NCBI GenBank assembly: GCA_003415625.1
Contig: PYIU01000006.1
Coordinates: forward strand, 1,426,001 to 1,490,000
Length of the DNA stretch: 64,000 nucleotides
Reading direction: 5' to 3'
DNA from: Aquanectria penicillioides
Lineage: Eukaryota > Ascomycota > Sordariomycetes > Hypocreales > Nectriaceae
In this document: positions 23,365 to 33,891 of the stretch, piece after piece
Layout: each line of letters starts with the position of its first letter
Position numbering within the stretch: the first letter of the stretch is position 1
Notes under the pieces: model-generated
Database searches by the model: none
What the model was told of the DNA's origin: nothing
What the model saw: only the letters and a program-made list of their open reading frames with translations
Program-made: the position numbers and the translations under genes

Positions 23365-23982
23365 AAGGATAGACGGGATGAAGTTTTGATAGACGGTGAT
23401 TGGTGACGATACCATGGAGTGCATAAGGTTGTGCATAAAATAAGAAAAACCCTCGATACCCAAAATAAACGCAAACTGAATGCTTCCGAACACCGGCTCT
23501 TTATCACCGGCCTTGTTTTGACTTACGATGCCAAGTTTTTCCATTGCTCTTAGCTCAGTCTCGGGCATTGGGGTGAAGTGGAAAAGACCGAGCTATTTGA
23601 CATTATACTAAAGAGATTTATGAGCTCTTATTGACACATTTGTTTTTGATGAAATGAAGCATAAAATAACTAACCCGTAATCGACGTTTGGACTAGAGTT
23701 TCCGAGGATATTTACCAAGGCGTTCCCATTCCTCATGAGACAGGAAATTAAAAGTAATAGTGGCTTGGACATCTCGGTTCGCATCAGAGGGGCCTTGTAA
23801 AAGATGGTCTTGTACTGTGGCTGTATTATAAAGGTATGTATTCATCATGGTCGATTGTTCTCTCTTTCTAGTAGACTACTCGTTAGTTGGCCAATTAAGG
23901 TGCTTACGGGATTGAGGGTGTACCTGAGAGTCTCAAATACGCTCTCCTGAGGGGCGGTGGGTGATTTCGGCTTATTATCCAT
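23347..23982 (-). CDS. Small hypothetical gene between the tandem paralogs
   Basis: Proposed exons are 23982-23908, 23820-23675 and about 23592-23347, with introns GTAAGC...TACAG (87 nt) and GTTAGT...AAATAG (82 nt; an alternative acceptor lies at 23608). The first two exons join in frame to give MDNKPKSPTAPQESV..., then KTIFYKAPLMRTEMSKPL and LMRNGNALVNILGNSSPNVD. The third contains PMPETELRAMEKLGI, but reaching that frame needs one extra base, for example in the C run of its TTCACCCCAATG context (about 23567-23570). No known domain. The frame could extend upstream to an ATG at 24210. The proposed end overlaps the last 18 coding bases of paralog A on the other strand; a shorter form ending at a GTAAGT near 23526 is possible. 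About 150 residues, unknown function. Confidence 0.4.
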
Positions 23983-24700
23983 AGTGGCAAAGGGAATAAG
24001 AGCACGGTTGATTTGGACTAGAGTGGCAATTTCATTTGAGCGGCCCAGATACGATGACCACCAAGCCCCAAAAGATACAGCTGAATAGCTGTGGTCGAAG
24101 TAGCCCTCTAAGCTGAGTCTTGGTTGTTGACAAAACGCCTCTTCACCAACTGCTTTGTGCTCCAAAAAAAAAGAAGAAAAAAAAAGTAATTTTTTTGTGT
24201 TTTTATGCATTGGGATTAATCTCAGACATCATGATCTATATATTTAGGTTCCTTTCTCTCCACGTTGAGTCCATATGATATTTTCTGTCTTCAAGTTTTG
24301 AACGACCAGTGTAGGAGAAAATGAAATACCACTGCACTGGAGGGATTCGAATTTTGAAATAAGATTAACTGGACCAATGACGAGAGGTTAACTGAAACAT
24401 GCCCGCTGACACGAAACCTTGTTTGGATTCAATGCTACCCATTCCATGCAGCAATCCCACTGCTTTCCCAGAAGCACAGAAAATAGACCAATCGAGTTGC
24501 TGTTAGAAACGCTCAATAGCGTTTAGCACTGCCTGCTACAAGGCGTCCGACTGCCTAATGATGACTTCACCACCCCCCTCATTCCTCGTCCTCTGGAGTC
24601 TCTGTGCGACATGTCCGTAAAGGCTTTTTCAATTCTTCAATCTATTTCGACTGGAGCCATGATGTAGGACACTATCTATTCCTTAGCTACTACGTTGAAC
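23983..24700. other. Promoter region between the small gene and paralog B
   Basis: No additional gene is supported. An A-rich patch (about 24162-24188) lies here. The region separates the opposed starts of the small (-) gene and paralog B (+). Confidence 0.4.
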
Positions 24701-27700
24701 ATGGAGAGAATGAGAGATAGACAACACGCGCTTGTGCGAAAAGCCAATTTTGGGCAAGTTAGCACTACTCCGTCGTACGAAACCGGGCCACCCTCACCAT
24801 TCTGGTCCAATACTATCGCAATGAAGCAATTGGTGAGATTATATCTCTATACTGACTTGCCCCTAACTGCCATCGCCACATTGTTACGGGGCGAGCCTAG
24901 GTGATGACCCTACGTTGTGTTGAGAGCATTAACAGTCGTTAATACCTACTTTGCAGCAAGGATTTCGTAACTGAACAAATTAACGAACTTTTGGGAGAGC
25001 AATGTGGGGATCAATTGGAAAGCATCCGACCAAATGGAGTTGATGATATGATTGCTCGCATCGACAATCTCTCGGCGAGGTCGAACCCGCCTGAGCCCTT
25101 GAGCAATATAAGAAGCCTCCCGAGTTTGCGGCCCGAATTTAAACTCCCTAGTACTGCTCCCGAAGCCGAGAACCCAGGATTGAAGATAGCCAGGCTTGAG
25201 TCTTTGAACATCAAGGGGGCCTCGCCGAGCGCCACCCCTAATCTCAAAAACCAAAGGTCCAGTCCTGGCTCCCTCGCCAGCGCAGCGACAGCCACAGATA
25301 AGCTTGTCACGAAGGAAGAAATGAGGAGCAGGATCTCGGAAAAGTTGAAACAGGCCGTGATACCCAATTGGGGAGCCTGGACTGCCCAGCACGACCAGCA
25401 ATTGACCAGTGCCCGCAATAAGGGTCTCAACTGGGGTCAAATTCAGTCTGAATTCTTTCCCGATAAGACGCCCGAGGCCTGCCAGAAACGCTACCGCACA
25501 TTGGCTGAAATCAAAGAAGGCCATGGAAAACTGGACTCTCTAAGGGAAATTGATCAATATGACGAAGAATACCTGAGACTCGTTGATGAAGTTCTTTGTC
25601 ATCCTGCTCTAGAAGCAAATGAAGACCAGCCAAGAAACAGGACTTTCCAAAGTTCGGGGCGAAGAATGGCTTCGTCGAGAGTTCTTTCGCCCGGTGAAGG
25701 TATCTTACCATCGGAATTTTTACACGCTGATAAATACCACCGCAAACCCAACACATCAGACTCGTCAATACCCGCTGATAAAGATCACCGTGATCTGGAT
25801 ATATGCCTCGAAGGTATGCACGCTCATTCACTCCATCTTTGCTTCTGCGCGCTGTCCATGTCGAAATCCAAGAAGTTTTGGGTTTTGCCAACCAGGCTGA
25901 GATCATCGGCACTTCGCCTGATAGAAGGAAGCTCGACGATGACCAAGGAGGCAATGCAATACGACGCATTTGGAAATTCCATTCTACATTTCTTAGCAGC
26001 CCGATCTGAGCCTGCGGTGCTCTTCGAAGCTCTCGGCATATTTGATGCCGTGGCCGATGCCAATACTGGAGGGCAAACTTTCCTGCATTGCTTAGGACCA
26101 CAGTGGTTTTTGGAAAGAAACCAAAAGTTCTTGCACGGTCTCTTACGATACCTGAAGGCTATCGATTTCGACATTTACTATAGAGACATGTACGGACAAA
26201 CCATTTTTCACCGCCTTGCCCTTCAATATCCAGACACGTTGAAGAAAATACAGAATGAGCTTCGTATTGGAAATTGCCTAACAAGAGATGCGTTCAATAT
26301 CCAGAAGCAAGCGGACCTCGTCCCACATCTTCGTAGCATAGGTATGAGCTTTGTTAGTTGTAACATTGGCCGCTGCTTATCATTAATTTGACTAGATCCC
26401 CGAGACGAAGAATCCTACATAACAGAATGGTTTGAAAAATATCTCGCCGATTACCCACACAAGATTGGGAAAAGCTTGAACATTTTGGCCAGAGACGGGG
26501 TGATCATCAAACCTCACATTGAAGACGAGAATGGATGCAACGGCCTTCATCTTCTTTTCAAAACCTCATTTTGGATCCAAAATGAACGTGTCGAGTTTTG
26601 CATTTCAACCATCAAAGGACTTCTGGACCAGGGTGTTGACATCAATGCTTACAATTCGGACGGAAATACCGTCTTGATGGAGTTCCTTTCTAGGTTGACA
26701 GAGGATCCCCCAGCTTCGCAAGCCATGGGAGTCCTAAAAGAACTGCTCCGCGGAGGTGCCCAGGTCAACGCTCGAAATCGAAACGGGGAGACCGCGTTAC
26801 ATGTTGCAGTCCATGGCGGCAACCTTTTGGCTGCGATGGCGTTGGTGAAACATGGAGCCTTGATTGACGCCAGGAACAACAGAGGAAGGTCTCCGCTACA
26901 ACTAGTGGCAGACCACGTTCGGGGCAATTCTTTGGATTCCAAAGAATACGCAAGGTTTGAGGCATGCTATGCTTGGCTGTCAGGCTTGAATCCCGGAGCT
27001 CGGCTTATCCCTTCGACTGAAGATGAATGGTGCGAATCAGGCCCATCAGACCATCGCCGACTACCAAGCTTGACAGGGGAAGATCGAATAGATTCGTATG
27101 ATTTGATCTTGGCCCCCTATCTAAAAGATCCAGACGAGGAAATAATGCCGACGAAATTTGACAATATGACGTTACAAACAAGCCCAAAGCCAACAAGAAA
27201 GGTCTCGAGCAGGTGGGTGAGATCCTGCTCTCAAGGTATTGGGGTTCTTGACAAACTTGCAAGTGCTAACAGTCACCTGGCCAGTATTATACCAAGTGAT
27301 ACAGCGGCTATAGACAAGTCACAAAAGCCACCAAAGATTGCATCTAGCAATAGCAAAACACTGGGAAGCCCAACGACGCGAGAGAAGCCAGTTGGTGTGG
27401 AAGACATGTGCAACGTGATTCTTTCCCGTGGCTTTTCAACCGCCCTAGATAGGATTTCCAAGCCAAGAGAGGTATGGGAGACAGTGCAATCTTGTTTAAG
27501 CGAAATCTCAGCTATTGTGGGGTCGGAATATAACACTTCACCGCAAGACGAGGAACGAAAGGGCACGAGGAGACCATCGGGACAACCCGTCTCTGGGGGT
27601 AATAGTGATCACGCATATTCCCAAGAAACGCAACCTCAGTCGTCTCGGTCATTGGGGAAGAGGAAGGCTAGAGGCACCAGGAACAATGATGAGCGATCAA

Positions 27701-29023
27701 ATGGCCAAGACTCATACGGAAGCGATGACTCTGGAGCAAACTCGTTCCGACCAAGACCCCCTTTCAAGATGAATAAGGAGAAGAACTGCACAAGCTATAG
27801 CTGCCCTTACAGGAAACGCAACCCTCTGAGGTTTAACATCCGAGACCATAATCCCTGTGCTACTCAGTCATTTTCGTCAATGACGCAGGTGAAGTAAGCT
27901 ACTCCCCTTCTCAGGCCTCGATGAATGACTATGCTAACCAGGGGAATGGGGAAAAACAAAAGGAATCATATCAAGAACTTCCATAAGAGATCAGATACTC
28001 ACAACTGCTCCCGGTGTAAGAAGGCGTTTGCTACCCAACAAGCCATGGACGCACACTTGCGAATGCCATTGAACCAGATCTGTGAAGTCCGAGACACGTC
28101 ATCGACTCCTGCTCAAGACGATGACCCGGAGGATGGAATTAAGCCTTCGACGGACAATGTGCTGCGCGACAGACGGGGGGATGTGAAGGTTTTGGATTGG
28201 GATACGCTGTGGCACACACTCTTTCCGACTGATGAAGAGATACCCTCCCCAGGTGAGTAGAGCTTCGTTAAAGGAGGCTTCGTTCCTATCCTGAGTTGTT
28301 TTTTATTTTTTTTTTCGGCCCCCTTTTTTTTTTTGTTCTTTTCTTTGCGTGCTTGGCTCCTCTTTGTTTCTTTCTGTCTTTCCCAGCAACTTTTGTGGAG
28401 AGAGATGCCGGGTTCTGACAAGGCATGCAGAGTATGAACCCATTGTGGAGGTTTACGATGTCGAGGATACCTTTGCGCAAGGTGCCATTTCATCCCGCGA
28501 CCGTATCAAGGAAGAATTGTGCATCATCGAATGGCACCATGGCCCAGAGAGAGATCAAGTTATCACGAGGACCTGGGATGTTTTCCAACACCTTGTTCAA
28601 GACAGCCTCCAGGAATCGAAGGCCAAAGTCTTCGGTTCGTTCGTTGTCGCGCCGCGACCGAAACGAATCCGAAAAGGCAAAGAGTCATCTGCGACACCAG
28701 CAGCGCCGATCTCTAGACCGCTCTTACCAAGTCCTGCGAACGACAGCCCGCCGAGTGTAGTAGAACCTCAGGATTGGCTAATAACTGACGACTTCCGCTC
28801 TCCTTCGTTGATTGGAAATGGCGGCGTGAATCGCTTCAAGGCTTCGCCGTCCTATGGGGCAGCGAAAGAAAAGAGCCAGCAGAGATCTGATGTCGCACCG
28901 TCAAGCGCGATCGAGACGACGCTGAATACTTTGACGTATGATTGTTGGGAAGCAGATGGTGGCAACGACTTTAGAGAACCGTGTTTCAACTGCTTCGAGT
29001 ACCCCTGTCACTGTCCAATTTAG
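24701..29023 (+). CDS. Myb/SANT-ankyrin-Cys/His finger protein, downstream tandem paralog (B)
   Basis: Five exons: 24701-24900, 24957-26341, 26396-27893, 27963-28252, 28431-29023; 1,321 residues and an intact frame. In order: helical module with LVRLYLYTDLPLTAIATLL (residues about 47-65); Myb/SANT-like domain at about 205-250 (WTAQHDQQL, GLNWGQIQSEFFPDKTPEAC, KRYRTL); ankyrin-like units at about 400-490 (FGNSILHFLAARSEP, GGQTFLHCLG, YGQTIFHRLA); classical ankyrins at about 575-705 (SDGNTVLMEFL, NGETALHVAVHGGNLLAAM, RGRSPLQLVADH). The paired finger follows at about 996-1068: CPYRKRNPLRFNIRDH...C with HIKNFH, then CSRC...HLRMPLNQIC. The tail holds WDTLWHTLFPTDEEIPSPG. The Myb domain and finger suggest nucleic-acid binding, but no target is known. 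Intron positions match paralog A except that one is absent and the last is 178 nt instead of 65, holding T runs at 28296-28345. Confidence 0.8.
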
Positions 29024-29875
29024 TGCGAAACAGGAAGAAAAAGAGAGCATGTTGAAGTGAGTGTTTGTATTTTTGTTGTATTTTTATTGTATTTTTATTG
29101 TATTTTTATTGTATTTTTATTGATTTATTGATTTATTAATTTATTGATTTCTTTTCGTATCATGTGTCGAGTCCTGCAGTGCCCAGAAAGGCCGAGGAAA
29201 TAAATACCTAGCTTTTGGGAACCGGGCGGTTCACTAATCAGCCACAATCACAACCACACAGGTGGAAGAGCTGCACTGTAATGTTACGGTTTTGGCGGCA
29301 CGTCGCATCGCATGCTCGCATTCGGGAACGAAAACCAAGCCTCCACATGGGGCTTCGTGGGGCTTCGTAGGGCTTCGTAGGGCCTCTCGGGAGCCACTTC
29401 AGCGGTTCTTAGCGGCCGTAGGGCCTGCTGTGGGGAAGCTCGGCGTTGGAGTCTGTCCGGTGGCCGCGCCAGAGCCAATGGCGGCGTGCTTATTCAACCG
29501 GAATCTGGGTGATGCTTTCGCCAAGTTGGTTTGGCTTGTAGGGCTGAGCTGAGCTGAGAGTTGGCGGAGGAGCTGTAGCAGTGTCAGCAGTGTCCAGTCC
29601 ATGTAAATTATGTGTATAAAAGGGATCAGGCAGTGGGTGAGATGCTTGTTTCGGTGGCGTGTTGCCTTCTCATTCCTATCTCGTCGCTTGCAGCCGCAAC
29701 TCATCATTGCCATCACCCGATCCATCCATCCATCCATTCATTCATTGTCAGGAGCCCAGCGCTGAACACGAGCAACACGATCAATCCATTTCCCACAGCC
29801 CGACAAGGACACTGTCAGTCCACTTCTTTTCGCCAACATCATCACCACATCCCGCTCACCAAAAACAAAGTCACA
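29024..29875. other. 3' flank of paralog B and promoter of the DUF1757 gene
   Basis: No gene seen. It contains an 11-bp tandem repeat block right after paralog B, a 10-bp tandem motif (GGGGCTTCGT-like) at about 29349-29381, and a CCAT run at about 29722-29746 in the probable 5' leader of the next gene. Confidence 0.5.
29079..29151. repeat. A/T-rich minisatellite, period 11 then 8
   Basis: Four copies of TATTTTTATTG (period 11) run directly into copies of an ATTTATTG-like unit (period 8). It lies 55 bases past the stop of paralog B and so probably within its 3' untranslated region. Confidence 0.85.
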
Positions 29876-30391
29876 ATGTCGCGATACTTCCCTCACCCGG
29901 CGTACGCGGAGGACCAGCCCCTCGCCCGAACCATCCTCACCACCCATGTCGTTGCGCGCACAATCACTGCGAGCACCATTATTTCCGGAGGCATCACCGC
30001 CGCGCGTCAGCTGGTCCCGGCCCTGCGGCCCAAGAGTCCCGTCTTCACTTTCAACCCGCGCCTCGTCCGCTCCGCATCCACCGGCACGCTCATCGGCATT
30101 GGCCTCGGCGCTCTCATGACGGCCGGCCGGATGCAGGGCCGCGAGGAGATTGAGTGGCAAGACCGCAGCTGGCGCTTGCTGGAGAACCCAGGACAGGTCG
30201 AGGTCGACGACTGGACAGTCGCTGGCGTCACCATCGGAGGCGTTCTGGGATCGTCCTTTGGAAGGAATCTGGGTCTCGGATGGCGTGGAGCTGTCGGCGG
30301 CATGGGCCTGGGAAGCGTAGCCGGCATGGTTGGCTACATGGCATGGAGATATGGCGTGAACGGAGGCAAGTTTCCCGAGGCGAAGCCCTGA
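29876..30391 (+). CDS. DUF1757-family small membrane protein
   Basis: Single exon, 171 residues, starting at an ATG with a good context (ACAATGTC). Hydrophobic and glycine-rich helices are visible: TITASTIISGGITAARQLV, STGTLIGIGLGALMTAG, VAGVTIGGVLGSSFG and a GGMGLGSVAGMVGYMAWRYG segment near the end. The C-terminal GYMAWRYGVNGGKFPE is the feature by which I recognise the fungal DUF1757 family. The glycine-rich helices resemble those of small mitochondrial inner-membrane proteins, but the location is inference and no function is known to me. It is convergent with the acetoacetyl-CoA synthetase gene, 296 bases away. Confidence 0.75.
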   Translation: MSRYFPHPAYAEDQPLARTILTTHVVARTITASTIISGGITAARQLVPALRPKSPVFTFNPRLVRSASTGTLIGIGLGALMTAGRMQGREEIEWQDRSWRLLENPGQVEVDDWTVAGVTIGGVLGSSFGRNLGLGWRGAVGGMGLGSVAGMVGYMAWRYGVNGGKFPEAKP

Positions 30392-30687
30392 GTGTGATCT
30401 TGATTCCATTTTTTTCTTCTTTGTTCTTTTTTGTTTTCTCTTTTTGATTTTTCTCGCCAGCCAGTCACTGGGGTTTAGCACATGGCTGGTGATATCTAGT
30501 GGCAGAGTCGATTCTCTGTGCAAGAGCAAAGGTTGCAACACCACCAACAACAACAACAACAATGGGAACAACCTCGCAGGGATGGCGTTTTCAGGACATT
30601 GACGCTTCTTATTCTAAGACGCATGTATATCATACCACACATACCATATCATCTCAATCCAATCAACGACACCCAAGCATTACCTCT

Positions 30688-33128
30688 CTATAGTCTTGAC
30701 CGCGTTCGCGTTCCCTTAGCCTCTTGCTCCTTCACCACATCCTCTATCTTCTGGAACTGGTAAAAGAAATCTAAGCTCTTGGGTTCAGAAGCGTTCCGCT
30801 TGGCTTGATATTATGGCCCGAGATAATCTGCTTGACGGGGAGCTCGACCTTTTTGCCATTGACCGTCGTCTACAGATTGTCAGAAACCAAAACCTAGCTG
30901 ATGAGGGAGGGAGGTGTCACGTCACATACCGGAATGTCAGGCACCTCGAAGATGTAGCGAGGAACATGTCTCTTGGTCAGATCACTCGCAATTCTCTCGC
31001 GTATCTTCTTCTCCAGGCCGCCCTCTCTCAGTTTCATGCCCTCGCGCATTAGCAAGAACAACACTACGCTTTCATCCGCGTCTTGCGGCCTGCGCTGTCC
31101 AACGCACAGGCTCTCCGCCACTTCCTTGGCAAACCACCGCTCAAGGACGGCATAGATATCGGCACTACCAAACCGAACTCCGCTGGGATTCAACACGCCG
31201 TCGGAGCGACCCAAGATGTAAATGGACTTTGTCTTTGGGTGCACTGCCGCAAAGTCACCTTGCGACCAGACATTAGGGAAGCGCGAGAAGTACGCGCCGC
31301 AGTACTTGTCGCCCGGCGCCGGATTGGTGTCGTTCCAGAGGAACAGGGGCACGTTAGGGAACGACAACGTCGCCACGAGATCTCCCGGGGTGCCGTCTGG
31401 AACCGGCCCGATGGAGACATCATTGGTTTCATCGCCTGAAGCTACTGCTGGGTAGATGGCAAAGCGTGTGCCGAGACTGCCGCCCTGGCAGCCGCCAGCG
31501 TAGACAGGAGTGAGAGGGTTCTCAATGGCGAAGCAGCCAGCCTGGCCAAGATGAAATCAGTACGTGATGCAACAACAGAAAAAGAAAGCAATGCAGTCGG
31601 CAATAAAAAAGAAGAAACAAGCTTGGAAGAGAAATGAGCTCACAATATCAGTCCCTCCAGAAAAGTTTCCCAACTGCACATGCGGTGGAAACGCCACGTC
31701 GTAGAACCACTCAAACACCTGCTCCTTCAACACCATGCCCGTGCTGCCGACAAAGTTGAGAGACCTTACATCGGCCGCCTTTTGCGGAACAATGTCGTGC
31801 TTCATCAGCTCGCCGAGCCATCTCGGACTCACGCCGAGGGACGTCACGCGCTGCTCCTCCGTGATGCGCAGCAGCACCGTGCGGTCCGGGACAAACGGCG
31901 ACCCGTCGTAGAGCACCGCGCGCCCGCCGAGGACCAGGCGACCGACGCTGGAGAGATACATAATCCATCCGGTTGTGGTGTACTGGAGCCCGACGTCTTG
32001 GGGCGTGAGGCCGCGGTGCAGGACGCCCTCTTTGCCCATGGACACGAGCAGCGGGCCGACGCCGTGAACGATGGCCTTGGGTGTTCCAGTGGTCCCAGAG
32101 GAATAGTAGATGATCATCGGGTCCTGGAATCCAACTCTGACGACGGGCGGCGGCGATGGCGGCGCAGAGGCGAGGAAGGACTCGAGTCTCTGTGTCTTGG
32201 CGATGTGTGAGGTGTCATACGGAGCGCTAAATCGCTGGACAACAACGGCGCCCTGGAACTCGTCGCACTGCTTCAGGCCGTCGATCACGCCTACAATCTT
32301 GTCTCTCAGGTCGATGGTTTTGGTGTTGTATAAAGCTCCATCGTCGAAGAAGACAAACTAATAATCGAATAATCAGCGCTCCGTCACCAAGATCATGACT
32401 TGGACTGCGGCAACATACCTTTGGGTTGATCTGCACCGTCCTCTGCAACAACCCTCCAACTCCCATATCCGTCGAACTGCTACTAAACACTCCTCCAAGC
32501 CAAGTCGTCGCCAGGAACACGACGAGCGTGTCAACGGAATGGGCTCCGACCATGACCACCCGATCTCCCCTCCCAACACCTCGTGCAGCCAAGGCACCAG
32601 CCAACTTGGCAACCCGCTGTCGAAGCTCTCTCCAAGTCACGTTTCGAACTTCTGTATTTCCCTCGCGCACTTCAGTGACGGCTACGGAGTCATCCTCTTT
32701 ATTCCGCGTGCAGCGGTCACCGGGATTGCCTGTCCCGCGGGGAGGCCGTGACCACAGGAAGTTCTCGGTCCAATTGAGACGGACGCCATGGAACCAGCGC
32801 GGAAGCTGGGACACTGGGATGGACTCGTCAACTACCTCTGTGTAGGATCCCTCTTGGATCCAATTTTGCACTTCCCAGAGCAGGTTCCAGAAGTCGCTTC
32901 GCTCTGTGCAGGACCACTCATACAACTCGTCAAAGGTCTAGTTCTCTCTGCTGGTCAGCTCATACATGCATTGCATCCCGGCTAAGAGTTGTATATGCGC
33001 CTATAGCCATCACTCGCCTTCATGTTGAGCCCGTATCTTATATTTGCTTCCTGCATGAACGACCACATCGCAGTGCCCTTGGGATTGGGGTGCTCCCATA
33101 GTTTTCTCGGCATCTTCTCGAGCTCCAT
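30688..33128 (-). CDS. Acetoacetyl-CoA synthetase
   Basis: Five exons: 33128-33018, 32937-32419, 32357-31644, 31541-30930, 30869-30688; about 712 residues. It activates acetoacetate to acetoacetyl-CoA through an adenylate in the cytosol, so ketone-type units can enter lipid and sterol synthesis. Seen motifs: N-terminal LWEHPNPKGTAM and TFDELYEWS, the ATP-binding YYSSGTTGTPKAIVHG, YTTTGWIMY, FSGGTDIAGCF, LGRSDGVLNPSGVRFG, and TVNGKKVEL with the catalytic Lys near the end. Intron 1 (32938-33017) has a GC donor (AAG/GCGAGT); no GT donor restores MKTFDEL. The last exon needs one extra base in the G run 30781-30783 to read NPKSLDFFYQF to the stop at 30688. Without it the frame ends at NPRA. I treat this as a homopolymer error. 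Confidence 0.9.
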
Positions 33129-33891
33129 GGTGACAGCTTGGGTTCAAGAATGGTTTACTTTCCGGCGAGTGGCGATGGCTTCTTTGTGATAACCAGGGAC
33201 TTCGCTCCGCAACTTCAGCGACTAGGAGGAAACTACAGATATAACCAAAAAGATTCCTGAGGGGGATCCCGCCCGCCCCCCGACAAACAATTTCCCATTG
33301 TCCAAGACGCCACGTCCGAGGTAACTCAAGTGTCGGACGCGGTAGCCAACGGTGCGGGGTTCAGGCGTCTTGAGACATGGAGTCTCTCTGTGTGTGACAC
33401 TATTTCTCCAATCCCAGTCCCCGATCGGCATCATTGTGCAGCGTATTTTCCGATGTTATGGCCGAGCCGAGGCTCGCTCCCCTAGTGTCTACTGTCTGGG
33501 CGGGGTCTTGGAGTTGAACAGGCATGTTGAGTTACCAACCCGTCCAAATCTTTGTGAGACAGACTTATTTCCCGTCAAAGCATACACAGGGCATGCCAGA
33601 TTGACCGAGGGACAGTGAGAGGCTGAGCGAGATAATAGAGGAAGGGAAAAAAAAGGTTTGCTACAGGTTTGTGGTATTAAGTACAGTAATAGGGCCCTGT
33701 TGATCTAAACTGGTCTTTGATTTGCATGCAAATTGTTGTCATCGTTTCCCACCACGTTTTCCTTTGTATCATACATCTCCCTTGATTCCGAAACGCCTTG
33801 CTCAAACTCCAAGAATTGCCTCCATACAATCCCTTAATATTCTTCTTCTCCACATTCCATTTCCCTCCATTACACCGTAGCCCTACCTGGC
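33129..33891. other. Intergenic, AACS promoter and TRA1 3' flank
   Basis: No supported gene. It lies upstream of the AACS start and downstream of the TRA1 stop; both genes are on the minus strand and AACS is transcribed after TRA1. Confidence 0.5.
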
